In this document: in pieces, positions 1 to 11,540 of the stretch
How the letters are laid out: each line of letters opens with the position of its first letter
How positions within the stretch are numbered: position 1 is the first letter of the stretch
NCBI GenBank assembly: GCA_958450365.1
Contig: CAUEEP010000743.1
Location: forward strand, 7,619,501-7,683,500
DNA: 64,000 nucleotides
Reading direction: 5' to 3'
Source: Mesorhabditis belari
Taxonomy: Eukaryota > Nematoda > Chromadorea > Rhabditida > Rhabditidae
The notes under the pieces: generated by a model
Database searches by the model: none
What the model saw: the letters and a program-made list of their open reading frames with translations, nothing else
What the model was told of the DNA's origin: nothing
Translations under genes and position numbers: made by a program

Positions 1-3000
1 AAGAACCTGTATTCAAAGAAATGGGCTCTTATATCAAGGTACAACACTTGACGAGTTAAAAGAACGTAAAATTTCTAGATCGAGTGCAAAGCTGAGATTG
101 AAGTGCTTGCGAAGAGCTTCTTTCATCTTTCCGATCTTCGTTCCCGTATGGCCACTTATTTCATGGAGAAACCAAACGAGTTCAAGGTTTTTGAGCACAC
201 AAAATCTCACTGAAAAACTCATTTTAGATTGAAGAATGCATTCGAATGTTTAGAAACTTTTTGTTGCGACTTGAAAAAGCGCATCAGGTTGAGAAAGAAT
301 CATTCGTAATAGGCAATGTTTTCAGGAAAATTTGCAAAGGGAAGAGAGCGCTCGAAAGAGAGAACAAAAAGCGAAAGCTGTTGGTGAGAGGTAATTGAAG
401 ATTTTTTCTGATTTTCACAATAATTATATATATATATATATATTTATATGATATTAGAAAGAGAGCAACAAGACTTATTTTGCAAAGAAGCAAAAATAGG
501 TAAGTTTTCGTATGTGTTGAAAGATTGTAAACATAGATTTTCTCGAGATTTCCTGCAAGATTTCAATGATTCGCGAATTTTATTCGACTTTCTACAAATG
601 TTTTGATTTTTTAACGAAAAACAACCCGTAAAGCAATAAATTTAAAGACCAGGAAATGGGGAAAAGGGGAATAAAGCTCAAAAGGGAAATGGGGAAAAGG
701 AAACCGGTTTTAAGAACATCTAGAAACTCTACCAGGAAATCACAAAGACATCATGCATTAAAGGAAATAGACATATAGACAATGATTAATTTTTTAAAAC
801 ATTATCCGAATGAAGGAATTGAGCCGGGTTGTGCCTGAACGGGCATCGGGGGACGAGGTGGTGGAGCAGCAGCAGGAACTGGGTCTGGCGGCTGAATTGA
901 CATAAAAGTCAAAAGGAAATTTCCCTCTAGAATTACCCTCTCCATTCCGCTAGACATTGGCGGACCATTAGGTGGAGGTTGAGGTGGTGCCACGGGGATA
1001 TTTGGCTGCTGGGACACTGAAACATCGGCAGCTATTGGCGCTACTGGTGCATTCGGTCCCATTGGTACTTCTGGCTCACCAGGCTCTAAAATTGATTTCA
1101 TCCAAACACTTTTTTTTTGAGTTTCTCACCTTGGAAACCAGGCCATCCTCTTGGTTTGAAGCTTTGCTCTGATGGAATTGGAATCAATTCCCATGGAGGT
1201 GTCACCGGTGGGGCTACTCCTGAAACAATGTATGCAATTTCCTTGTTTAAAGTTAGTTATTTTGGAATCTAGCTTTGAACAATCTAGTTCTGAAGTCATT
1301 TTTCTGAACAGTCTTACCTTCACTTGGTTTCGTTTGTTGAGCCACCGATTGTTGAGAACGGGCTCCAATCACATGATCTGACGGGAGAACCTGAATTTTA
1401 ACACGTTTAACATTATTGAATTCAGTTATACCTCGATTTGCGGCACTTCTCGAACAGAATCCATAAAGGTTTTGGGTTGAGGGGTTTGGTTTTGGATTTG
1501 TGGTGCCACTCCACCACCAGCAGGCCATTGATTGTTTGAAGCCTGTGGGATCGAGGGTTGATCATTGAAGTTTGGTTGACTTGGATGATTAGTTTGAATA
1601 GGTGCAGGAATTGGCGAGTCTTGCGTCGGTCTGTTATTCAAATCCCCAACATTGCTTGACAAAGGATATTGCGGGTTGGTCGATGGCCGTATTTCGCTTG
1701 GGATTGGATCCTGTTGGAGGATCGGTGGTTGGGGTTTATTTTGTGGAATATAATTGGGATTAGGTGGTAGAAGAGGTTTGGTGTAGGATGGTGTAGGACT
1801 TGGCTTTATGTAGGTAGCTGGGGGCTTTGGCGGTGGAACGGGTGGTGAGGGCTGAGGATTGTAATTGTTGATGGTAGGTAGCTGAATTGGTGGAACGGGA
1901 AGCGATGGTCTTAGATAGGAATTTCTAGGCGGAATATATGAATTCTTGGCCGGAGGAGGGATATAGGAGTTTTTGAGCGATGGTGTATAGGAGTTCCTAT
2001 AAGGGAGGGCAGTTGTCTGCTGATAGGCTTCGTAGCTTGGACCTCGATTACTGATATAGGTGTTCACTCGTGGCTGCGGCTGCTGCTGCTGTTGTTGTTG
2101 TTGTTGTTGATAGCCGGTGTTCATTTGATTCTTCCAATAATCATTGTAATTTCCATTATAGTTTGGATAGTCCTCTTGTTGCCAGTTCTGATAAGTATAC
2201 GGGTAATTCTGATAGCCTTCATTCTGATAGTTCCAATAGGGTTGCTGTTGTTGCTGTTGTTGCTGCTGTTGTTGTTGTTGATTATCGTAATATCCTCCAA
2301 AACTTTGTTGACCATAGTTATAGCTGGGATAATGGCCATAAGTTCTGCCATAAGATTGGCGTTTGATTCTAAATTTATAGCTAACAATTTACGTTAATTT
2401 GTGAATTACCTCGGAATTCCATGGGAAAACGCAATCAGTGTTGTCAAGAGTAAAGCTCGAGCCATATCTGAAAATGTTTGCGTTAAGGAAACGAGGTAGA
2501 AATGATCAGCGAACAACTGAGCAACAATCAGAGAAATCCCAGTTTTAAAGAGAGCCATTTCCTCAAGCAGAACCACTTGAAAGCTCTCAAGTATATCCGA
2601 ATCCCTGTGGCTCAATAGGATAAGAAAAACAAGTCAAAAGATAGCTAAATATAGCTGAACAGGTTCACAGAAGAGATTCTATTAAGCCGTCCAGAAAGTC
2701 TTTTCATTCCTTTTCGTTTTCTCGACCGTTTCTTGTCCGATTGCTCTGAAATTTTGTTTACAAGCTGAAAAGACTTTCTAGACTCGATTTCTATCTGTAG
2801 ACAAAATTTCAGAGCAATCGGCCAAGAATCGGCTAAGAAAACGAAGGTGGAATTAGATACGGATTGAAATTTTCCTATGTTTAGTGGATACCGAAAGTTG
2901 TTGGGAAAATTGTAAACCTTTTCGAAAAATGGCACTCTTGGGGGTCAGGCGGGGATACATCCTTTTATGCCCTTTTTTTTCTATCCATTTCCCCATTTCA

Positions 3001-6000
3001 AGACGTCTCAAGTGTTCGTCAAAAATGATCGCGACTCTCTGCATTTCCCTTTTCCTTCTCTCGAGTATAAGTGATCTTTTTTTGGATTAATGGGATCGTC
3101 CCAAAGACGTCCCAAAGAGTTTGACTCATCCGCATATTTCATTTCCCGCCTCTTCAAATATTTATCCCAATTTTTTTTGAGGCCTTGTTTTTTTAGATTG
3201 AACTAGAAAAAAAAAGTGATGAAAGAAAAAGCGTTGAGAAAAATGAGTCAAGAGAAATTACCCATTTCTTTTACTCGAAAAAAATAACATTCAAGATGTT
3301 TGCTATTCGCCAAATCGGGTTTTACTCATTTTCACTGCTCTAGAAATACAAGATAAAAAGAGATTCTTTATGTAACTACGATTTGCAAGGTGTGATAAAG
3401 ATCATGATCATCATCAAGGGCAAAGCTAAAGATTCGAAGAAATAAAAAAACGTTTTAGTCCGGCAAACGCACGACGAGCGTCTTTCTTTCCGAACACAGA
3501 GAATGGAATCGGTGATGAGTTGGCCACACTGCTTCATAAAACTGAAACAGTAAGTTTCTAATTTTCAAAAATTTAAATTGTTAGAAAATGGAGGAGCTGT
3601 TTGAATATTCTATTGCTAAACGTAACTTTAGATAGCTGGCCGACGAAACTCTGCAGTCAGCTCTAGAAAGGGCTCTGATGAACCACCAGTTTGTTGATTT
3701 TCAGCAATTTTTCAAAAATTTTCTTTAAGATCCCTGTCTCTGGCCGCCGATTTTCCGTAATTGATCGAATTCGAGAGAAACGAGAAAAAGAGGAGCGCGA
3801 ACAAAAAGAATTGGTGATCAAGATCTATGCTTAAAGTTTAACGAAATTTACAGGAAAAGCAAAGCAAAGAGGGACTGAAAGTAAAAACTATTGCAGAAGA
3901 TGAAAAGGAATCAAGTTACGAAACATGTTTTTTAGTAATTTTAAAATTTCAGCCATTTCCTCAAACTTTTCTCCAAGAAGTTCCGATTTGCAACAAAATG
4001 CTACTCAGGTTTTTCTCTGATTTGACTCATCACACAGCTAGTTTAGGAAATTGATTCAGCAAGTCGAGCTTTGGTTTGTAGAAATGAACAAGTGGTGAGA
4101 GTTTTTCGTGTTATTATTGGATTGGTGGGTATGAGTTGTCGTCAACTTTCAAATTCAAATCCTAATTTAATTACATACCGTAAATACTGTAATAGTACCC
4201 CACCCCCATAATGAGTGTTGCGTAGGCTAGCTTTGGACGAGTTTTTCTCGACACTGGTTTATGCTACAATGCGCGCTTAGGTATCAAAAAATAGCCCTGA
4301 GTTTCAGCTATTTTTTGATACCAAAGACGCATTTTTTGAAAGTACGGGCGCTTTGAAAAAAATGAAATACTAAACAATGACTACGCGACTTTGGGACTAC
4401 GCGACTTTGCGACTACGCGACTGTACGAGGGGGTGGGGTACTATTACAGTATTTACGGTAAGTTGTTAAATTCCCAGGAAGACCTCTTCAATAGATGGCA
4501 ATCAATAGGTTTTCTAAAAAATTGAACTTTTATTGAGTTGAGCCTCCTTTCAAATGTCATTTTGTAGAAAAGTAGCTAAGCTTTCTAATGATACAAACCG
4601 CTTATCATTTAGCAAAGTCTACGAGAAGTTTTAGAAGTCTCTTTGCTTTTTGGCGACACATCATACCCACCAATCTAATAGCTTTCATTTTCTTCTCCAA
4701 TCCAACTTCTTGTAGTGTTCTCCTGTCGCTTGTGAGACTCCTCATTCCGACATTTCCGTCGATTCAACTTATGGAGTGTGTTCCTCTTCTTTTTTTCACT
4801 TTTTCTATCTATCTAGAGCCAAAGTGGTCGACAACTTTCACCGTTAACACCAGAAGAAAAGGGGAATGCTTGGACGAGTAACGATTCGATTCCGATTGGA
4901 GATTTACCTAGTTTATCTTCTACAAATAAGGTTTTCTATATCAATTTCTATATATAAACTGTTTTACTCTCTATTACTTAAAGCTTTTTGCATTGGAGAT
5001 TCATTTAGCTTGCGTCCAACGAAAGTGATGTCCTTCAGAAAACTCAAGGATCTTCCGCAAAATCACCTCTTGTAAAATTTATGTCACTTGATCAGAATTC
5101 AATCACTCATTTTCAGAAAGATCAAAACAAAAAGCCGACAACAAATGGATTGGACTTATGCGGGATTCGTGTAGAAGAAATCGATGAAAATAAAAAACCA
5201 AAGGTAAATCTTTGTGATTTCTTGAAGAGATTAAACTTTAGATTGCGCAACCAACGCGGAAAATGCTTACACGCACAATCACACAAACCACTTTCACAAA
5301 GCCGGCACCCAAGAGAAGCGATTCTACGGTGAAGAATGACCCGTCAAACACAGCTACGGTGTGTTGATTGAGCATGATTTGCACTGAACACATCCGAAAC
5401 CCCAGTCTACAGGGTCACCGCGAATTATGGCTTTTTTTGAAAAAGTTACTAGCAAAAGCCTGACTTATTACCAAAGAACCAAGTGTTGGCAGATCGCCGG
5501 TGAGAGGCTGACTTGAGCTCAGAGCTTATAAAATGAGCTGCAAAATTTCAATCGAGAAGTTCTTTATAGATAAATGATGCCAAGATGAAGGGCTTTATTT
5601 TTTCTATATAACTTTGGCAATAAGTCAGGCGTTTGTCAGCAAATTTTTCAAAAAAGGTGCCACCATAATTCGCGGTCATCTTGTATTATGAGTTTTTCTT
5701 TTGTTTCTAGACAACAACAACGACAACATTTCCGCCTAAACGCGTAATGCCCGGTGTCATCAGAAGAGCGGATTCATCAGGATCGGAAAGAGGAAAAACC
5801 TTATCACAACCATCAAAAGCCCCGTCCACTACTTCTACTTCTACTAGCAGAGCCTCAATCCGAACAGTTCCAATCACGACTTTGACTGAAAAAAAGCCTC
5901 CCAGTCCGTTGAAAATTTTACCAAGTAAGGTTGAATTGAAAATTGAATTGAATTGAATTAAATAGAATTAAATAGAATTAAATAGAATTAAATAGAATTA

Positions 6001-7673
6001 AATTGAACTGATCATAAGTGAATAGTGGTATAAATGAAATGAAAATTGAATGAATTTCGTTTTGAAATGACTTTTCTAGGTAAAAAAAATAGATTTCGAA
6101 GATACAGTAGCGGACAAAGACTTAGCATAATTTAGTTTACAGAGTATACCACTACTGTATACAGAGTGCGGCAAAAGTTCGGAGCCGCTATGAAAACATT
6201 GCAGAAAATTTAGCTCACGCTTTTTTTTTGTGTCTCGTATACTTTTTTTCCCTTTTTTCGAGTATAATTAAGGTGATTTGTTACAAAAATTTGCTTTTTA
6301 GGAGAAAATTCGTAAGAATGAACGCCAAAAAACGACGCGATGTGATTCTCGGATTATACCAAGGCGGAAAAAATAGCCCGAAGCTTGTAAAAATCACGAA
6401 ATATCCTAAAGCTAGTTTTTAAACCTTTAACTATCTTAAGAAGCGGCTCCAAACTTTTGCCGCACCCTGTAAAGAGTCTGAAAATCGGACGTCCAATTTG
6501 AATGATTTCAAAATCGGACGTAACATGAATCTAAACTTTGCACGCATTATCTTCAACCAATCCAGAAACTCCATCAACTACCTCATCTACTCCAGCAACT
6601 CCAGCAACTCCAGCAAATAAACCCTCAAGATTGCCGCGTGGAGCCACATCAAGTGCATTACTGATGAGCACAAAGAGTCAACAGTCTTTACCGCCCATCA
6701 AACCACCACCACAACGGAGAGTCACCGCTCCCGTTGCTCCTATTCTTTACAATCGACAGGTTTTCTCTAAAACTAGTGAAATGTAACAAATAAAAAGTTT
6801 AGGTAAGCACCTCTGCTCGCCCGTCTTTAGTGCAAACGGGTGTCGTGCAACCAAAAACCGCAAACATTGTCACGACGACCATTGAAAAGCCGAGACTCCT
6901 CCGAGCCACCGTTGTAAATAAGAAACCGGTATAAGATTGTAAAATGAATGAAAACCAAATATAATTTTAGATATCGAGTGATGTGACTGAAAAGCCAAGA
7001 ATGGCAAGAACATTGCGGTCTACGGCGAGCGCTGACCTTGTCTCTAGTGGTACAAAGCTTCCTTCAAGGTTTAGTGAAGTTGTTTATAATAAACGAATTT
7101 TGTTTCAGTCCATTGACCATTTCACGGACTCCAATGCCACCAAAAGTGTCAACAAAAGTGTCAGGATTGTAGAACAGATAGAACAGACAGAACAGATAGA
7201 TTGTAGAAGAGACAGAACAGACAGAACAGACAGAACAGACAGAACAGACAGGACAGCCAGGACCGACAGGACAAACATATTGTAGAACAGACAGAACGGA
7301 CATATTGTAGAACAGACAGAACAGATATATTGTGGAACAGACATATTGTAGAACAGACAGAACAGATATATTGTGGAACAGACATATTGTAGAACAGACA
7401 AAGTTTACTATTCGTATAATTGATGAAATTTGTTATTTTTCAACGGAATTACGAAAAGGAATGAAAAGACTTTCTGCCTAATAAACTAACTAGATGAAAA
7501 TAGTATATTTAGTTCCCCAACAAGTTGCACCTTTGCAAAGACATGGATCAGCGAGGGGACTGCCTCGGCAAATCTCAAGTCCCACTTCTCCCATTCCTCT
7601 CAATGGGATTTCCAGTGACGCGAAGAAACGCCTCAAATCTCTCGCTGAACGCTCATCGCATTTAGCAGATTAG
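1..7673 (+). CDS. Formin, 3' part: end of FH2 domain and long low-complexity tail (5' end outside window)
   Basis: Formins nucleate and elongate actin filaments through the FH2 domain. The first exons (1-38, 79-186, 228-287, 326-383, 458-509) splice in phase to a typical FH2 C-terminus: a helix containing MATYFMEKPNEFK, then IEECIRMFRNFLLRLEKAHQEN, then a charged RERKR-type coiled segment. A phase-consistent splice from 509 to 3459 joins this to tail exons at 3459-3549, 3632-3688, 3730-3813 (GRRFSVIDRIREKREKEER), 3854-3914, 3953-4008, 4047-4094, 4478-4508, 4716-4775, 4817-4930, 5009-5071, 5117-5203, 5242-5358, 5711-5924, 6566-6759, 6803-6928, 6971-7068 and 7513-7673. The tail is rich in Ser, Thr, Pro, Lys and Arg, similar in style to the microtubule-binding tail of FHDC1/INF-type formins; that subtype is inference. 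The joins 4508 to 4716 and 7068 to 7513 do not keep phase as drawn, so a small exon is missing at each. If the 509-3459 splice is wrong, the formin stops at 606 and a second gene begins near 3459. A poly(A) signal AATAAA lies near 7719. Confidence 0.72.
802..2465 (-). CDS. Secreted Gln/Asn/Pro-rich protein, nested antisense in the formin intron
   Basis: Six exons on the minus strand (2410-2465, 1432-2368, 1318-1390, 1130-1219, 937-1085, 802-891) keep phase throughout and encode about 464 residues. Exon 1 gives a signal peptide (MARALLLTTLIAFSHG). The mature start carries a dibasic RIKRQSYG site where a furin-like protease could cut. Then follow a Tyr/Gly/Asn/Gln-rich segment, two polyglutamine runs (CAG/CAA, near 2240-2280 and 2080-2110), repeats of the type NSYIPP and long Pro-rich stretches, ending with a Pro/Ala tail (QAQPGSIPSFG). 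No known domain is seen. The composition suits an extracellular matrix or cuticle-associated protein, but the role is unknown. A TTTTCAG acceptor lies 2 nt before the start codon, which suggests spliced-leader addition. An alternative acceptor 12 nt upstream of exon 2 would add four residues. The whole gene fits inside one intron of the opposite-strand formin. Confidence 0.78.
2685..2850. repeat. Imperfect inverted repeat with mariner-like end
   Basis: The left part starts with a mariner-like end (GTCCAGAAAGTCTTTTC) also found near 7460, 13875, 17080 and 63330. The segment around 2705-2755 (…TCCGATTGCTCTGAAATTTTG) reappears inverted at 2798-2845. It lies in the large formin intron, upstream of the nested gene. 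Confidence 0.6.
4176..4460. mobile_element. Palindromic MITE, family TACCGTAAATACTG, copy A
   Basis: The ends are TACCGTAAATACTGTAATAG and its inverse, with TA on each side as for Tc1/mariner-type insertion. The centre is a 14-bp stem (TATCAAAAAATAGC) with an 11-nt loop. No coding is seen. It sits in a formin intron. Related copies are at 9764, 15895 and 35794. Confidence 0.85.
5412..5682. mobile_element. Inverted-repeat element in formin intron
   Basis: The ends read TCACCGCGAATTATGG and the inverse CCATAATTCGCGGTCAT. The interior contains a second inverted pair (CTGACTTATT… / …AATAAGTCAG). It is non-coding and resembles a Tc1-type deletion derivative. Confidence 0.75.
5935..6005. repeat. 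Tandem repeat, 11-bp unit AATTAAATAGA
   Basis: A run of GAATT-type pentamers passes into about five copies of an 11-bp unit. It lies in a formin intron and contains no coding. Confidence 0.85.
6160..6471. mobile_element. Tc1-like element remnant with transposase helix-turn-helix
   Basis: The terminal repeats TACAGAGTGCGGCAAAAGTT and CTTTTGCCGCACCCTGTA flank 312 bp. On the plus strand near 6318-6420 is a short open frame (MNAKKRRDVILGLYQGGKNS…) that looks like the N-terminal helix-turn-helix of Tc1-family transposases. The catalytic part is missing, so the copy is non-autonomous. Confidence 0.75.
7170..7400. repeat. Minisatellite, 9-bp unit AGAACAGAC with longer higher-order unit
   Basis: A first block of AGAACAGAC units is followed by longer units that carry ATATTGTAG between the 9-mers. 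It sits between the last two exons of the formin and may hide or interrupt the splice joining them. Confidence 0.85.
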
Positions 7674-8226
7674 AAAACTTCTCTGACTTTTTCTTCATTT
7701 ACACTTTGCTCAGCTTTTTAATAAATATAGATTTGTGACAAATAATTTATTGAAAAGCAAGAACAAAACGCTGTCCGAATTATTGGATGAGAATACTAGG
7801 ACTTTTAAAACTAAAAAAAAACTCGAGAGTAATAAAAAGCACCATCGATATAAACCGAGAATTCCTCGAGATCGAACTTTGAATTTGTGTTTAAAACAAA
7901 CTCTAACGCTATAATTTTATAGAAAATCTATGAGATCAGCGGATGGGGCTCTAAATTTGAGCAAAGCATGGCGTTATTGTCTAGAAGTTTTTGAAAAACT
8001 GTAGTTTTAGAATCATAAAGCCGAAATACAAAAAAAAGAATTTGGAATCTCATAGTCAGAGATCAAGAATTTTCCAATAACACACCCGCAACGCGTTTAG
8101 CAAAAAAGAGAGAGAGAAGAGAACAGAAATCAAGAAAAAAAATAAATGGATACCGGGGGGAAGGGTTAAGAATAAGCGAAGAATTCTACGGTCAATGAAA
8201 AGTTTTGTGAAGTTCGGTGAAGTACT

Positions 8227-11200
8227 CTATAGAGTGTCAGCGTATCGCTTGAGTTCGGTAAAGATCTCAGTGAAAAAAGCGGACGAAGCGTTTAGTCGTA
8301 GCATGTCCGCCGATTTGGCTTTGATGATCTCAACAGTTCGCTCCCAAAAACGCTCACGATCCTGAGAAATTTGCTTTATCATTTGGAAAGTAGAAAGAAT
8401 AAGCTTTTGTGATTGTTTTCAATTATTGAATGACTTAAAAATCGGATGACTTAATGGATTAAGTCATCCAATTTTAAGTCATTCAATTTTAAGTCATCCA
8501 ATTTTAAGTCATTCAATTTTAAGTCATTCAATTTTAAGTCATTCAATTTTAAGTCATCCAATCTTTAAGCCATCCAATCTTTAAGCCATCCAATCTTTAA
8601 GCCATCCAACTTTTAAGTCAAAAGTCATCCAACTTTTAAGTCATCCAATTTTAAGTCATTCAATTTTAAGTCATCCAATCTTTAAGTCATCCATTAATTA
8701 AAAAGAGCCTTTTCTTTCTAAATTGTAAGCATATAGTTTATTTAATTGTTTAGCTTTCTTTCATCGATAAAACTAACCGATTCGATGATGAAAGGCTTCA
8801 ATGGATATGAGATCTCATTACCCATGTACGAGTAACCAATGTAGAGACAAGTGAGCAGCCATTGATGCAATTCTTCCAATGTCTCTGCAACATTACATTA
8901 CATTTCCCTCATCAAAGACCCGAAAAAGTAAAACTTACTGACTACATCATCTCCGGGTAACACATCTCTCACTAATAAATAGACAAAAACAAGATTCGCT
9001 GGATTGATAAAAGCCACGTCTTGCCAGCCCTGAATAAGATTGGTTTTTGAAAACTATAAAGACTTAAAAGCCTTTCAAGCCTTATAGTTTTCAAAAGTTA
9101 ACTTATAAAGATACTTTTTAAGAAAACTTTAGTTTCATTAAAACCAGTGCAAGAAAATTCCAGATTGAATGCATTTCTTTGATGTAAATTTTATCGATAA
9201 CACTTTTACCTGTAGAAGAAGAGCTCTATCCACTGTTCGTAGCCACATCACCACGTGTGCTGGCTCAAAATTGTTGACCTAAGAAAAAATAGCATTGATA
9301 AATTTATGCCAACACTTACCGGACACCGCTCTAACACAAAAGTGCCTAGAGCTCGAAGAAGTTCTGAGGTCGAAGCTTGCACCACTGTTCTTCTTGCACT
9401 TGATCGATTTGTCTAAAACGAATCATGTTGAAAATGATGTTGAAACTATTGCATGACTCACATCATTATTGCTTTGATGCACTGCCGGATTTGTGGTTCT
9501 TCGGAACTCGGTTTCCAATGGTTTATGATGAGTTTTCGCAGAGATTGATGGTTCATTGCTTGATAATTGTGATAATCGATAGCATGATTGACTCTTCAAC
9601 TCCACTCGTTGCACAATTCCCTGTGATGATTGACTCGAGCACATTGAGTCCGATTTGCTCAAAACGTGGGTGAAATGGCTGAAAGGTTAATTGTAAGAGA
9701 TGATTGGAAAAATAGATTAGAAATAGATTTAAGTTTTATTAGGTTGGTAGAGGAAACCATGCATAAATACTGTAATAGTACCCCACTCCCAAAATGAAAG
9801 TGCGTCTAGTTTTGAACGAGTTTTTCTCGACACTGGTTTATGCTAGAATGTGCGCTTAGGTGTCAAAAAATAGCTGAAATTCAGGGCTATTTTTTGATAC
9901 CAATCATGTCAGCTAAATTCTTTTCATTCCGACATTATAGTAAAACAAAAACTTAGAACTTTGTTCTTCTCATTACTCACCGAGTGTGCTTTGGACTGAC
10001 GGGAGTTTTCGCTTTATCTTTGAGTGGAGAAACGAGATTGTTGTTGACGAAATCCTGCTTACTAAATCGTAAACTTTCCCGTTGTAGCTCGTCGCGAATG
10101 CTGAAAAAGTCTGTTTCCAAAAACATCTTTTTCTATTATTACCTATAATAATTTGGGATTACGGTAGTCTCGGGCTCATAGTTTCGATAGTTTTGATTGT
10201 TGTCAACGGTTATGGGCAGCTGGGTGTATGGTAGCTCTCGCTGCGCACGCCACGTCGGTCCATCATACGAGCGGGATGTGTGATGATTTTCTAGATCTGC
10301 ACAAATTTTTTTTTCGAACAAAATCCCCTCACCATGCTCGTGTTTCCTTTCCGTGGGACTGATCGCTTTTTTACCCCAATGCCATCCCTGAAAGAAATCT
10401 TTATTTTTAAGTCATTGTCCTAAAAATTATGCACAACATTTAGCTTTTTTTTAAAAAAATTGTAATACCTGAGCCAAAACGGATTGCCGTTTCCCATTCG
10501 ATGGGAAAAGGGGAGCATCGGTCGGAGAAAACAAGTGATTACAGACCTGGAATTCTAATTTTACTCAAGCAAATTCGAGTGATATCACGCGGAGATGAGT
10601 TCCGTTTTTTTTTAAGCGGAAATGAGTTCCGTTTTTTTCAAATTTCCTCTGCTTATGTGTGATGGGAAGTGCCATACCGCGTCAAGCAACCCATCAACCG
10701 AAGAAAGGGAAAACCCCGTACCCTAGGGATCCCCATGGGTGTCTCCAATCTCCCGTCCGTCTCCCCATCCAGACAAGATTTGTTCTTTCATCTTAAAACG
10801 ATCAATGCATTCCATGGCATGTTCGGAAGTTATTTAAAAGAAAGATATTGAAAAACAAGTTTGGCTTGAAGCTCAACTTTCCCTTGAACTTAGTTTGCTC
10901 TTTAGTTGGACACGCCGGTCCTTTTATGGGTTGCGAATACAAAACATAGTCGGTACCGGGATTCGAACCCGTGACCCTACCAGCGAGAGCCGGGTAAACG
11001 TTTTACCAATGAGCTACACTCACCAGGTTTGTCGGCAGGTTAGGGCCTTTTGGTTTACTCTTTGAAATGACACTTGTTTTGAAACGGGTGAACCAAATTG
11101 ACCAAAAATATGAAACGTAAATCCACTATGTGTTGCCCGTATCTGGATTGAGCCCTCGTGATGTGTCGCCGTCTTCCCGCTTCCCATCCTTTCACACCCT

Positions 11201-11519
11201 AATTCCATTACCGCTGACGGGCTCCTCTAAGCCCTAGGTTTGCCCAAAAGAAAGACACGATGGTTGAGAGTGAGGGTGATGGGGAAGAAGAACCCGAAAG
11301 GAGAGTGCTTCCGCTAACCGTGACGTGATTCATCCCACCACTAGAGCCTTCCTTGACCCCTCCGCCCTTCCGGGAATTAGACTCTCAATTGCAACAGTTA
11401 AGACAAGGAAATTAAAACAGGGTGATGTTTGGGTAAAATGAAGCTTTGCAGTAACGATTTGGCTAACTTACTGATGTGGGTGGGCGATGCGGCAGCGGTG
11501 AGGCCAACGAGGCTCCCAT
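8227..11519 (-). CDS. cdka-1: CDK5 activator (p35-like)
   Basis: This is the regulatory subunit that binds and activates the neuronal kinase CDK5. Eleven exons keep phase and give about 388 residues: 11472-11519, 10469-10546, 10333-10387, 10143-10296, 9981-10100, 9462-9678, 9320-9412, 9210-9278, 8939-9029, 8778-8884, 8227-8361. The C-terminal cyclin-box fold is unmistakable: [75 protein letters not shown] and [20 protein letters not shown]. The N-terminus MGASLASPL is a good N-myristoylation signal, as in vertebrate p35, so membrane anchoring is likely; [11 protein letters not shown] recalls the basic p35 N-terminal region. The start was chosen for this signal and for phase with the second exon. 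A TTTTTTCAG acceptor lies 21 nt upstream of the ATG. Intron 1 (about 925 bp) carries a tRNA-like module, the 9.7-9.98-kb intron a truncated MITE, and the last intron a minisatellite. Confidence 0.93.
8440..8695. repeat. Minisatellite, ~15-bp unit TTAAGTCATCCAATT
   Basis: Roughly 16 units with C/T and length variants fill most of the last cdka-1 intron. Confidence 0.88.
9764..9903. mobile_element. Truncated MITE, family TACCGTAAATACTG, copy B
   Basis: Only the left end and the central hairpin are kept, and the right arm is missing. It lies in a cdka-1 intron. The loop orientation is the opposite of copy A. Confidence 0.8.
10951..11024 (-). other. tRNA-like module in cdka-1 intron 1
   Basis: On the minus strand it has an A-box (TAGCTCATTGGT) and a perfect B-box (GGTTCGAATCC), but the D stem, anticodon arm and acceptor stem do not pair properly. 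It is best read as a tRNA-derived repeat or decayed tRNA and not a working gene. Confidence 0.6.
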
Positions 11520-11540
11520 TCTGCTGTTAGTCAACGATCA

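Noticed and set aside
2070..2397. Long Val/Leu-rich plus-strand frames
   Set aside because: These are antisense shadows of the polyglutamine part of the nested gene.
7064..7401. Cys/Leu/Ser-rich open frames on the minus strand (CLFCLFCLF, SVLSVLS)
   Set aside because: They are antisense readings of the AGAACAGAC minisatellite and appear in all three frames.
10951..11024. Functional tRNA gene
   Set aside because: The A- and B-boxes are good but the acceptor, D and anticodon stems do not pair; the same objection applies to the other tRNA-like modules.
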